A stretch of DNA of 32,045 nt. It comes from Thermogemmatispora onikobensis (GTDB taxonomy: Bacteria > Chloroflexota > Ktedonobacteria > Ktedonobacterales > Ktedonobacteraceae). The DNA lies in assembly GCF_001748285.1 (NCBI RefSeq), contig NZ_BDGT01000051.1, forward strand, positions 1 to 32,045, in the 5' to 3' direction. Positions 1 to 7,304 of this stretch are shown piece after piece. Within the stretch, counting starts at the first letter, position 1. Every line of letters begins with the position of its first letter. The translations under genes and the position numbers were made by a program. Under the pieces are notes generated by a model, which did no database searches, was not told where the DNA came from, and worked only from the letters and a program-made list of their open reading frames with translations.

Positions 1-14
1 AAGCACAAAAGCTT

Positions 15-1154
15 TTGCTTCAGAAAGAAGATGACCAGCTTCAAGCCTTCGAAACCCACTTCCGACAGCGTCTGGAAGAGCTACGACAGCAACCGCTAGC
101 AGCGCTGAGCCAGGTGCTTGCGAATCACTGGCTCCTGGTGGCCAGCGCCGGTAGAGACAGCAGTAGAGACACCGGTAGAGACATGGGCACTGGCATAGAT
201 ACAGGCGCCACCCACTACCACAGCACCGAGCAGCTCTGGCCAGAGCTGGCCAAGGGCGGGCCGAGCGAGTTCATTACTGATGCTTCTACCCTGCTTCATC
301 TGGCAACCATCCGTCAGGCGGCCCGTCCAAACGGCATCAAGCCGGAAGCTGTGCGTCTCTGTATCATTGCCCTCCTGGCGGGTCTCATTCCCACGCTCAG
401 CGGACCTTACGCCCTCGCCACACTGGAAGCCCTTAGCCTGGTGCTCAGCACCGGACGCCTCTGCCGGGTCCCCATCCCGCTGACAGCAACGCAGCCGCTC
501 GACCTCTTTGGCCAGCTCAGGGCCACAGAGCGCCTTTTCCTCCCTGCCAGCTCCCTGGCCGATACCGTACTGTGGGCTGCTGACCATCCCAAGCAACTGG
601 CCATCGTCGTTCTCGAAGGGCTGGACCGCCTTCCCGGCGCCCCAGTTTATGTGCCGCTTCTACAGCAATACATCGTCATGCAGCTTCTCCCCGCATCAAC
701 GCCGATACCGGTGCCACTCTTCCATCCCCAGGCGCTCCCTCCTGGCGATCCCTACCGCTCTCTGGCGACCTTCCGCTGGCCACCCAACCTGCTGCTGACC
801 GCGACCTGCGATGACGACCTGCACAGCCTGCCACTACCCAAGATCACCCGGGGTTGGCTGGTCCACCTCAACCCCAGTCAGCTCGCTCTAAGCCTCAATC
901 AGCAGCAGCTCAATGGTCATCAGGAGCGGAGCGAGATAGCCGCTGAGGACTGGCGCCACTGGCGTCTCACCGTCCACCAGGCACTCGTAAGCCCAGCCAG
1001 CAACGAGATGAGCGCCAGCGCGTTTTCCGCCATCATAGATCAGCTCAAGCGGACTGCCCGCTGCTTCGATTGCTCCTTCAATGAGAAGCTCCTGAACAAG
1101 GCGGCCTATGATCCCAGTGCAGAGGCTGCTGCTTCCCTGGAGGAGGTGGACTAA
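15..1154 (+). CDS. Hypothetical protein resembling a degenerate AAA+ ATPase, possibly 5'-partial
   Basis: I do not recognise this gene at family level. Its middle is laid out like a MoxR/McrB-type AAA+ core. SGPYALATL (residues 129-137) sits where a Walker A GPxGTGKST would be. LAIVVLEGLDRLPG (195-208) resembles Walker B. PNLLLTATCDDD followed by LPLP resembles sensor 1. The P-loop Lys/Thr and the Walker B Asp-Glu pair are absent, so it probably does not hydrolyse ATP. Residues 46-61 hold an R-D-x-x tetrapeptide run encoded by a 12-bp repeat. The listed start is TTG without a good ribosome site, and the frame stays open to the left edge, so the true start may lie outside the window. The next gene starts 4 bases after its stop, so the two are probably co-transcribed. 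The ATPase reading is inference. Confidence 0.65.
   Translation: MLQKEDDQLQAFETHFRQRLEELRQQPLAALSQVLANHWLLVASAGRDSSRDTGRDMGTGIDTGATHYHSTEQLWPELAKGGPSEFITDASTLLHLATIRQAARPNGIKPEAVRLCIIALLAGLIPTLSGPYALATLEALSLVLSTGRLCRVPIPLTATQPLDLFGQLRATERLFLPASSLADTVLWAADHPKQLAIVVLEGLDRLPGAPVYVPLLQQYIVMQLLPASTPIPVPLFHPQALPPGDPYRSLATFRWPPNLLLTATCDDDLHSLPLPKITRGWLVHLNPSQLALSLNQQQLNGHQERSEIAAEDWRHWRLTVHQALVSPASNEMSASAFSAIIDQLKRTARCFDCSFNEKLLNKAAYDPSAEAAASLEEVD
151..186 (+). repeat. Three copies of a 12-bp tandem repeat inside a coding region
   Basis: GTAGAGACA begins at 151, 163 and 175, an exact 12-bp period, with variable triplets between the copies. It encodes an Arg-Asp-x-x repeat in the first gene and keeps the reading frame. 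Confidence 0.8.
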
Positions 1155-1158
1155 GGCC

Positions 1159-2262
1159 ATGACCATCACCATCGCGCTGCTCCAGGGCGAACAGGCCAGA
1201 TACTTTGTCACCTCCTCGCTGCTGGGAACTGTCCAGGCTGCTCCGGAGACACTGCAGGCTGAGGCCGTACGCGCGGTCCTCTGGGCCTTGTACCGGGGAG
1301 GCGCCAACTCCCTGAGCAGCGACTCCGCCGTCTCAACCCGCACGCTGCTCCATCACACGCGCCACCTGCTGCTACCCTTCGCCCGGCAGCCACCAGCCTC
1401 CTCCAACGGCGCTACAACAACGACGACAGAACAGATCAACCGCCAGTTTCTGGAGCGCCTCGCCGAGCAAGGCGATCTGCTCCCAATCAATCGCGCGGGG
1501 TCGCACTGGCTACCGGCCCCCCCGCGCCTTATTCCACTGGGCAGCCGCTATCTGCTCGCCGGTGGCCTCCCTCTGCACGCGCTACCCGGGACGCTCCAGA
1601 AGCAGATCACCCTGCGCACTACCCTGCGCCTGCTCCCGCTCACCACAGACAAGGACTGGCCCTACGGCTACCAGAGCCTGACGAGCTGGCTCGGCCCTCA
1701 GCCACCCAGCCTGCGCGAGCTGCAGAGCGCCTTCCTGCAGACCCCACTCACTCCTGTGGAGAGAACCCCAACGGCGAGCGACCAGATCGAGGTCTACCTG
1801 CCCCAGAGTCGCGGCCCCCAAGAAGAACGCTGGCAGCCGCTGATACCCACAGCCACGGCGTCACCGGGGCGCTACCTATTGCGCAGACCAGACCGCTGGC
1901 AGCCTGGATGCTTCCACTACAGCATTGCGTGGCTGAATCAGGGGCGGATTCTGCAGGAATCTCAGCCTGGAGAGAATCAGGACATTGCCCGCCTCTGCTA
2001 CGCCCTCGATCAGGCCGCCGGCAAACAGGCAATAGCCCGCTGGTATGGCCAGGCCGGCAGCGAGACGCTGGCCCTGCATCTCGAAAGCCGCCTGCCCCGA
2101 CGCGAGTACCGCCTGTTGCTGGCCCTGAGCGAGTGCCTCACTACCGAGCGCAGCGCCCCACTCCGCTATCGCTGGCAGGGCATCGCCGTCGAAGATAGGC
2201 CCCGCATCGAGGAGACACTGTGGCCCCTGGGCCTGACCTTTGCAGAACATCTCAACCGCTGA
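1159..2262 (+). CDS. Hypothetical protein, partner of the upstream degenerate ATPase-like gene
   Basis: A 367-residue protein that I do not recognise. The ATG at 1159 is chosen because AGGAGGTGG (1141-1149) lies at good spacing before it. An upstream in-frame ATG at 1108 would overlap the previous gene and has no such site. The protein has no signal peptide or membrane segment. A central segment, LLPINRAGSHWLPAPPRLIP then LGSRYLLAGGLPLHALP (near residues 110-145), looks like a conserved beta-rich core. The C-terminal third is helical and rich in Arg, Leu and Glu. It starts 4 bases after the preceding stop, so the two genes are likely translated together. The gene ends 45 bases before a convergent methyltransferase gene. 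A role in a nucleic-acid or defence system is conceivable from the company of an AAA-like gene, but nothing in the sequence proves it. Confidence 0.75.
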   Translation: MTITIALLQGEQARYFVTSSLLGTVQAAPETLQAEAVRAVLWALYRGGANSLSSDSAVSTRTLLHHTRHLLLPFARQPPASSNGATTTTTEQINRQFLERLAEQGDLLPINRAGSHWLPAPPRLIPLGSRYLLAGGLPLHALPGTLQKQITLRTTLRLLPLTTDKDWPYGYQSLTSWLGPQPPSLRELQSAFLQTPLTPVERTPTASDQIEVYLPQSRGPQEERWQPLIPTATASPGRYLLRRPDRWQPGCFHYSIAWLNQGRILQESQPGENQDIARLCYALDQAAGKQAIARWYGQAGSETLALHLESRLPRREYRLLLALSECLTTERSAPLRYRWQGIAVEDRPRIEETLWPLGLTFAEHLNR

Positions 2263-2280
2263 GTCGAGACCAGTCGCCAG

Positions 2281-2300
2281 CGCCCGCCAGCGCCCGCCAG
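2281..2300. repeat. 10-bp tandem duplication between convergent genes
   Basis: CGCCCGCCAG is repeated twice head to tail, preceded by a partial third copy, in the 45-base gap between two convergent stop codons. No terminator hairpin is evident there. Confidence 0.6.
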
Positions 2301-2307
2301 ACCTACC

Positions 2308-3219
2308 TCAGCGCCCCGGCTTGCGGCCAATGGTGACGTGAAACTGGAATTCCGTACCGTAGTTGCGCCACTCCTCCGGCAGCGAGGCCAACAGCTCACG
2401 CCATTCTTCTACCGGCATAAAAGATGCCACGCGCTCAGTAAGCGCCGACATCACAGCCAGCATATCTTTCTCCAGCAGGCGCCCACCCTGGCCGCCAGCT
2501 TCGCCCATCACCACGCCATAGGTCCGCTTTTCGACAGCGATCGCCCCCGCCTGCCTCAAGAGGGTCGGCATATTGAGAGCAATCAGCGGATCAAAGCCCC
2601 AGCCCGCAATCGCCCGATTGACCAGATCGCGCAGATGGGCCGAGCGCGGCCCCGGCTGGTTGAAATACATGCCGGCCTCCGTCAACTGCAACCAGCCACC
2701 AGGACGCACCAGGCGCAACAGCTCGCGCAGCACCTGCGGCCAGGCCGAGGCCGGCACCGCCAGAATCAGCAAGCGCTGATGGACCAGATCAAAGCTGTTC
2801 TCGGGAAAGGGCAGCCCCTTGAGGACGTCGCCATAGACATAGTCAACGTTGGCCGGCACCGTCGGCAAACGCTCCGGCGGCTCAACGTCCACCCCCATCA
2901 CTTGACACAGCGGATAACGCTGCCCTACTTCGCGCGCCCATAGTCCCGTGCCACATCCCACATCGAGAATCGCCCGCGGATAATCGTCGAGCGGCGCAAT
3001 TATGTGCTGCTTTTGCACGCTCATGAGCGCGTAATGCTGAAAGTTGAGGCGATCGATCTCGGCCTCATCCTTCGGTAAGACATAGGGGACATCCTGGAGA
3101 TAACGGCGCTGCCACTGCTGCTCTTCCTCCGCGCGCGCGTCCTGTCCACGCAGCGTCAGCTCCCCCGTCCTGATCGCCGGCAGTCGCCGCGTCCTCCTAA
3201 ACAGGCCCCATAACGGCAT
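2308..3219 (-). CDS. Class I SAM-dependent methyltransferase
   Basis: A 303-residue protein with a Rossmann-type methyltransferase core. Motif I ILDVGCGTG (84-92) binds SAM. The acidic end of strand 2 is VMGVDVEPP (D111), which contacts the ribose. YGD (129-131) would bind adenine, and FDLVHQR (143-149) is motif IV, followed by LRLVRPGGWLQLTE. The N-terminal lead-in DRLNFQHYALMSVQKQHI is typical of small-molecule methyltransferases of the Methyltransf_25/11 group. The ATG is supported by AAGGAGG at 3225-3231. Substrate unknown: it could act on a metabolite, quinone or lipid. It is separated from the upstream halogenase-like gene by 336 bases with hairpins, so it is probably transcribed on its own. 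The lead-in and motif assignments are from reading, not alignment. Confidence 0.9.
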   Translation of the reverse strand: MPLWGLFRRTRRLPAIRTGELTLRGQDARAEEEQQWQRRYLQDVPYVLPKDEAEIDRLNFQHYALMSVQKQHIIAPLDDYPRAILDVGCGTGLWAREVGQRYPLCQVMGVDVEPPERLPTVPANVDYVYGDVLKGLPFPENSFDLVHQRLLILAVPASAWPQVLRELLRLVRPGGWLQLTEAGMYFNQPGPRSAHLRDLVNRAIAGWGFDPLIALNMPTLLRQAGAIAVEKRTYGVVMGEAGGQGGRLLEKDMLAVMSALTERVASFMPVEEWRELLASLPEEWRNYGTEFQFHVTIGRKPGR

Positions 3220-3375
3220 CCTGGCCTCCTTCTCATGATGAAATACCTGGCTCTCTTCGTCTGTCCCCTGGTGAAGATTAGCGCTCTTGCCCCATGCACT
3301 AGATGCCGCTGCTCATGGAGATTGCCGCCCACCAGAGCAGCAGAGACCTCGCCAACCTGCCAGGCCGGACAAGAG

Positions 3376-3402
3376 GCAACGAGGGCATAGCGCCCTCGTT
3401 GC
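3376..3402 (-). terminator. 11-bp perfect hairpin upstream of the methyltransferase gene
   Basis: GCAACGAGGGC (3376-3386) pairs perfectly with GCCCTCGTTGC (3392-3402) around a 5-base loop. On the minus strand it is followed by CTCTTGTC, only weakly T-rich. It may be a back-up terminator for the halogenase unit. If the minus-strand TATACT at 3412-3417 is a -10 box, it would instead be a stem at the very 5' end of the methyltransferase mRNA. Confidence 0.5.
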
Positions 3403-3478
3403 TCATAAGAGAGTATACTTGGTCATCGCTCAAAAATGGAAGGATCTACGTGAAAAGGGCGCCAGCAGCCTTGACCGG

Positions 3479-3512
3479 GTGGCAGCCATGCCCGTCTGTG
3501 ATGGGCTGCCAC
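3479..3512 (-). terminator. Hairpin 44 bases after the halogenase-like gene
   Basis: GTGGCAGCC (3479-3487) pairs with GGCTGCCAC (3504-3512) around a 16-base loop. It lies just downstream of the stop codon at 3556 in the minus direction. The position fits a transcription end, but there is no U-tract. Confidence 0.5.
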
Positions 3513-3555
3513 GGCCTGCCTCCAGGGTCGGGGGAGTACGCACAGCCAGGAAGCT

Positions 3556-5268
3556 CTAGGCCAGCACGCCGATCATCTCCAGCTGCACCAGCAGCTCAAG
3601 ACCCGCGCGCAACGGCAAGCGCTCCGTCTGCGGCAGGGCCTGCAGCAGCTCCTGCGCTGTCTCCTCCAGGTGAGCCAGGGTATGCACGCCATCGAAGAGC
3701 GAGAGCAGCACCTCCTCACCCGGGTGCAGGTCCAGATAGCGCCCCGTCTGCCGATTGACCACGCGCCGTGTCTGGCGTACCGCTCCCTGATAGTAGTAGA
3801 GACCATCGCACAGCTCCGCCTCCTTGAGACGCAGCTGGCGCCCCGCGTACTGGGCCGCCAGCTCCTCGCGACGGTAGGGCGCTCCAAAGAGGCCATTGAC
3901 CAACTGCTGCGCCTCATGCAAAGGATAGCTGCCAAAGAGGCTCAGCGACTCCGCCCGCGTCGCATAGCCCGAGGCCAGGCGCGTAAAAGCCTGGCGATCA
4001 GAGAGGTTCAGCTCGCTGCCGCTGCGCGCCAGAATGCGCCGCGCCTGCCAGAACCAGCTTTCCAGCGAGAAGTTATTGCTATACCAAAACGCCGCCATAT
4101 CGCGGTAGGCTTGCAAATAGGTGCGATAGGTCTGGGCATAAAACTCCCAATAGCGGCGAACCTCCTCATCGCTGCCAGCCGCAAAGCTCGACACCAGGGT
4201 ATAGGCCGCTTTCTGCCCCAGCTCATGGGCCAGCATCACGCCAGAGGAGAGGATCGGATCGACAAAGCCCGCCGCGTCGCCGACCATCGCCCAGCCGCGC
4301 CCGCTGATCTGGCGACTGCGGTATGACCAGTCCTGAATAGCACAGACCAGGCGCCGCTGATCGGCAGCGATGCGCGTCAGGTGTGCCTCCTTGAGGAGAT
4401 CGCGCACCTCGGCGCAGGTCTGCAGCTCCTCCAGATAGAGCTGCTCCGGTCCCGCGGGCAGCTGTTTGAGCGTCTGGCGATGGGTCACAAAGCCAACGCT
4501 CATGACATCGCGCCTCAAAGGAATATACCAGATCCAGCCGCGCGGCGTCGTGATAATGCAGATGCGCGTTAGCTCGGGATAGCCCGTATACTCATAGAGC
4601 CACTTCGCTCCCTGCCAGTAGGCAAAGAGGGCATAGTTGTTCATCTGCCCATCGTACTCGCGCAGCTTGAGGGCATGGCCAAGCAGGGCCTGCTGCCCGC
4701 TGCAATCGAGGACCCAATCGCAGAAGACCGTCTGTGGGCCACGCTCATCGACAAACTCGACGCCGATGGCCCGCGGCTCCCGCCCGTCCTGGCCCTCAGC
4801 GGGCAGCGGTGCCAGCGGCTCGCGATCCCAGAGCACGCGCGTCACACGCGCCCGCTGGCGCACCTCGACCCCCAGGCTGGCGGCGTGGCGTAGTAACAGC
4901 TCGTCATACTCCGCGCGCCGCACCTGCCAGGCTCGCGTGTAGAGCCGCGGCAGACGCTTGCCCTGAGCCACGAGCTGCGAGATCAGCTCATCGAACTCGA
5001 AGCCCCACGGCTCGCGGCTCTGTCCCCAAATAAAGGTCGCTCCCAGTTTCTCCAGGAAGCCCGCGTTGGCCACCTGCTCGTACGCCCCCATCTCCTCCAA
5101 GACCGGCGAGGCCCCCGCCAGCAGCGACTCCCCCACATGGTGGCGGGGAAAAGCCTCTTTTTCGAGCAACAGTAGACGCAACTGCGGCGCATAGCGGCGG
5201 GTCAGGGCCGCCACCGTGCTGCCCGCGGGCCCGCCGCCGATAATGACAACATCGTAGCGCCTGGTCAT
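3556..5268 (-). CDS. Flavin-dependent halogenase-like oxidoreductase with PqqD-like C-terminal domain
   Basis: A 570-residue FAD protein. GGGPAG (11-16) is the dinucleotide-binding loop and GES (46-48) follows as in halogenases. K74 in EKLGATFIWG sits where phenolic halogenases keep the Lys that forms or positions hypohalous species. WIWYIP (245-250) matches the halogenase WxWxIP signature. GDAAGFVDPILSSG (330-343) holds the FAD-contacting GD and the Fx.Px.Sx.G signature. About the last 80 residues, from VVNRQTGRYLDLHPGEE to the end, resemble a PqqD-like winged helix (TGR, LFDGVHTLAHL, LELLVQLEMIGVL). Halogenase is therefore more likely than geranylgeranyl reductase. The substrate is unknown. 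The ATG has AAAGGAGG at 5277-5284 and follows the propeller stop by 18 bases. It is last in a four-gene unit. Halogenating activity is inferred, not shown. Confidence 0.85.
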   Translation of the reverse strand: MTRRYDVVIIGGGPAGSTVAALTRRYAPQLRLLLLEKEAFPRHHVGESLLAGASPVLEEMGAYEQVANAGFLEKLGATFIWGQSREPWGFEFDELISQLVAQGKRLPRLYTRAWQVRRAEYDELLLRHAASLGVEVRQRARVTRVLWDREPLAPLPAEGQDGREPRAIGVEFVDERGPQTVFCDWVLDCSGQQALLGHALKLREYDGQMNNYALFAYWQGAKWLYEYTGYPELTRICIITTPRGWIWYIPLRRDVMSVGFVTHRQTLKQLPAGPEQLYLEELQTCAEVRDLLKEAHLTRIAADQRRLVCAIQDWSYRSRQISGRGWAMVGDAAGFVDPILSSGVMLAHELGQKAAYTLVSSFAAGSDEEVRRYWEFYAQTYRTYLQAYRDMAAFWYSNNFSLESWFWQARRILARSGSELNLSDRQAFTRLASGYATRAESLSLFGSYPLHEAQQLVNGLFGAPYRREELAAQYAGRQLRLKEAELCDGLYYYQGAVRQTRRVVNRQTGRYLDLHPGEEVLLSLFDGVHTLAHLEETAQELLQALPQTERLPLRAGLELLVQLEMIGVLA

Positions 5269-5286
5269 CGTGAGTGCCTCCTTTCC

Positions 5287-7107
5287 CTAGAGGCGACGCA
5301 GACAGAGCACCCCTCCGCTGAGCAAGGCCACCAGCCGTGTTGACGTACAGGCAATATCGGCAATGCGCACCAGTGGCAGCCCCTCATGCTGAGCCTGCCA
5401 GCTCTGGCCCAGATCATCCGAGCGGAAGATGCCGCCGCCCGCCAACACGAAGAGCAAGCGCTGGCCGGCCCGCTCGCAAGAGACCACCCGGCGAATGCCG
5501 CCGCCGCCGTGGCCAACCGGACTGCGGCGCCAGTTGCCGTCGGGTCCCGCCAGCAGCAGGATATTGCCGATCCCCAGCGCCAGCGGCTCAGCGCAGCTGG
5601 CCACCAGCGGCCAGTTGGTATCGGCCTCCAGTCCGCGTATCCAGTTGCTCCCATCATCGGTTGAATACCAGAGGCAGACATGATACTGCCGCGGATCGTA
5701 GGTTGCCGCCACCAGATGCTCAGGGGTCGCCTGCAGGGCCGCCAGCAGCGTCACCCCGAACGGAGGCGTCAACTGGCGCCAGCTTGCACCATCGTCGGCG
5801 CTGTGCCAGAGGCGGCGGCCATCGCCGCTGGCCACCCAGATGTGACGATTTGGAGCGCTACCGGCCCAGGTAATCAGCGTATTGCCCTCCAGCGGCTCCG
5901 CCAGCAAGAGCTGATGCTCACCGCTAGCCGGCCAGAGGCGTAGCAGGCCCTCGGGTCCCGCCAGCAGCAGCGTTTCATCGTCGACGGCAGCCCAGCCGGT
6001 CAACGGCAAGCTCAGCCCTTGCAGGCGCTGCCATTCCGCCGTCTCGCCCGCCTCGTCCTCTGTCAGCCTGGCCTGCAGTGGGGCCGTATGTGTCCCCACC
6101 AGCCACAGACGCTCACCCTGGGGCTGCAGACGCAGCAGATCATGCAGCGGCGGCTCTGGAAGAGCACGCCAACTGTGACCATCGTCGTCACTGACCAGCA
6201 CCCCCTCAGCAGTGCCCGCATAGAGCCGGCCCCTGCCCCGGCCCTGGCGACAGATATGCACTATCCGCCCGTCGACCGTCTGCCAGCTCCTGCCGCCATC
6301 GGTCGAGCGCAGCAGGCCGCGCTGCGTTCCCAGCAAGAGCGTGCCGGCCTCCGTCGTGAAGAGCGAGAGAGGATGGACCCCTTCCAGGTCCACCGCCGCC
6401 TGCAGGGATTGCCAGCGCTCGCCTTCGGCATCAGCCTGCAGCAGGGTGCCATCCTCCAGTACCGCCAGCACTTCCCCACCCGGCAGGCGCGTCAAGACCT
6501 CGACCGCTCCCTCGCTGCTCTCCAGGACCCGCCGCCAGCCGCGGCCACCGTCGCGCGAGCGATAGATCCCCTCATCGGTGGCCGCCAGGACCGCCAGCCG
6601 ATCCAGCCAGAGGAGATCAGTGATCTCCTGGCTGTGCAGACCAAAGGAGACGTTGCGCCAGGTGCGCCCGCCATCGCTGCTGCGCAAGATGCCGTTGGCC
6701 AGCGTCCCAGCCAGCACGGTATTGTCGCTGCCGAACGTAGGCGAGGGCGCCAGGGCCGTCACCCCGACGCTTCCATCCTCGATCTCGGCGCGCTGCCAGC
6801 CGGCTCCGCCCGTGAGCGAATAGGCCAGACCGCCATTGCCGCCGGCTAGTAGCAGATTGCCATAGGCCCATAAGACCGTGACCGGCGCCGGCGGCAAGAG
6901 CACCGGCCCCGGCTCCCACGTTCCAGCCTCTGCCTCTTCCGGCTGCTCGGAGGCCGCCCGATAGCAGGCAACGCCTCCCAGACCACCGGCCCACAAGCGA
7001 CCCGGCGCCGGGGCCAGGGCATAGATTGGCGTCGGCAAAGCCGGCGTCACCAGCTCGCGCCAGGTCTGTCTGTCTGACTCCGATCCTCTCCCTGTGGTCA
7101 TACTCAA
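5287..7107 (-). CDS. Asp-box (BNR) beta-propeller protein, sialidase/YCF48-like fold
   Basis: A protein of about 606 residues built from repeats. I count seven Asp boxes (SxDxGxxW): SSDGGRTW, SRDGGRGW, STDGGRSW, SDDDGHSW, SADDGASW, STDDGSNW and SDDLGQSW, spread along the whole length and consistent with one or two propellers. The catalytic residues of true sialidases are not evident, so it is more likely a scaffold or binding protein. There is no signal peptide. AAGGAGG at 7117-7123 lies 9 bases from a TTG (7107) and 15 from an ATG (7101). I chose the TTG, and the two differ by two residues. A longer frame to 7218 exists without a ribosome site. It is downstream of the chaperonin paralog (197-base gap) and 18 bases upstream of the halogenase-like gene, suggesting a shared transcript. 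Confidence 0.85.
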   Translation of the reverse strand: MSMTTGRGSESDRQTWRELVTPALPTPIYALAPAPGRLWAGGLGGVACYRAASEQPEEAEAGTWEPGPVLLPPAPVTVLWAYGNLLLAGGNGGLAYSLTGGAGWQRAEIEDGSVGVTALAPSPTFGSDNTVLAGTLANGILRSSDGGRTWRNVSFGLHSQEITDLLWLDRLAVLAATDEGIYRSRDGGRGWRRVLESSEGAVEVLTRLPGGEVLAVLEDGTLLQADAEGERWQSLQAAVDLEGVHPLSLFTTEAGTLLLGTQRGLLRSTDGGRSWQTVDGRIVHICRQGRGRGRLYAGTAEGVLVSDDDGHSWRALPEPPLHDLLRLQPQGERLWLVGTHTAPLQARLTEDEAGETAEWQRLQGLSLPLTGWAAVDDETLLLAGPEGLLRLWPASGEHQLLLAEPLEGNTLITWAGSAPNRHIWVASGDGRRLWHSADDGASWRQLTPPFGVTLLAALQATPEHLVAATYDPRQYHVCLWYSTDDGSNWIRGLEADTNWPLVASCAEPLALGIGNILLLAGPDGNWRRSPVGHGGGGIRRVVSCERAGQRLLFVLAGGGIFRSDDLGQSWQAQHEGLPLVRIADIACTSTRLVALLSGGVLCLRRL

Positions 7108-7304
7108 AAGCAGACACCTCCTTCCGCTTTGCTCAGCTGCGTCACGCGCTTCAGCTTCAGCGCCCTCGGCTCTTGTCATTATCGCAGAGAGCCGCAAGCG
7201 CCTGCGCTCTCCCACCACTCAGTGGCCACAGAGGAAGATCACAGGCCGCCGGGTCTCCTCCCCACAGACGTGGCTCGCTGCCCGCTGCCCGGCCCCCCTC
7301 GCGT

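Larger units (their letters stand above)
3220..3555. other. 336-base spacer with two strong hairpins, no gene
   Basis: No credible coding region. It holds the two inverted repeats listed separately and an AGTATACT palindrome at 3412-3419 that could serve as a -10 box on the minus strand for the methyltransferase. I see no good -35 partner at 16-18 bases. Open frames crossing it have no family resemblance and run through the reverse complement of the flanking genes. Confidence 0.5.

Noticed and set aside
5287-7107. True sialidase
   Set aside because: Asp boxes are present, but the Arg triad, Tyr/Glu pair and FRIP motif of sialidases were not evident.
7108-7218. N-terminal extension of the propeller gene
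   Set aside because: The extra residues precede a strong AAGGAGG site that points to TTG 7107 or ATG 7101.
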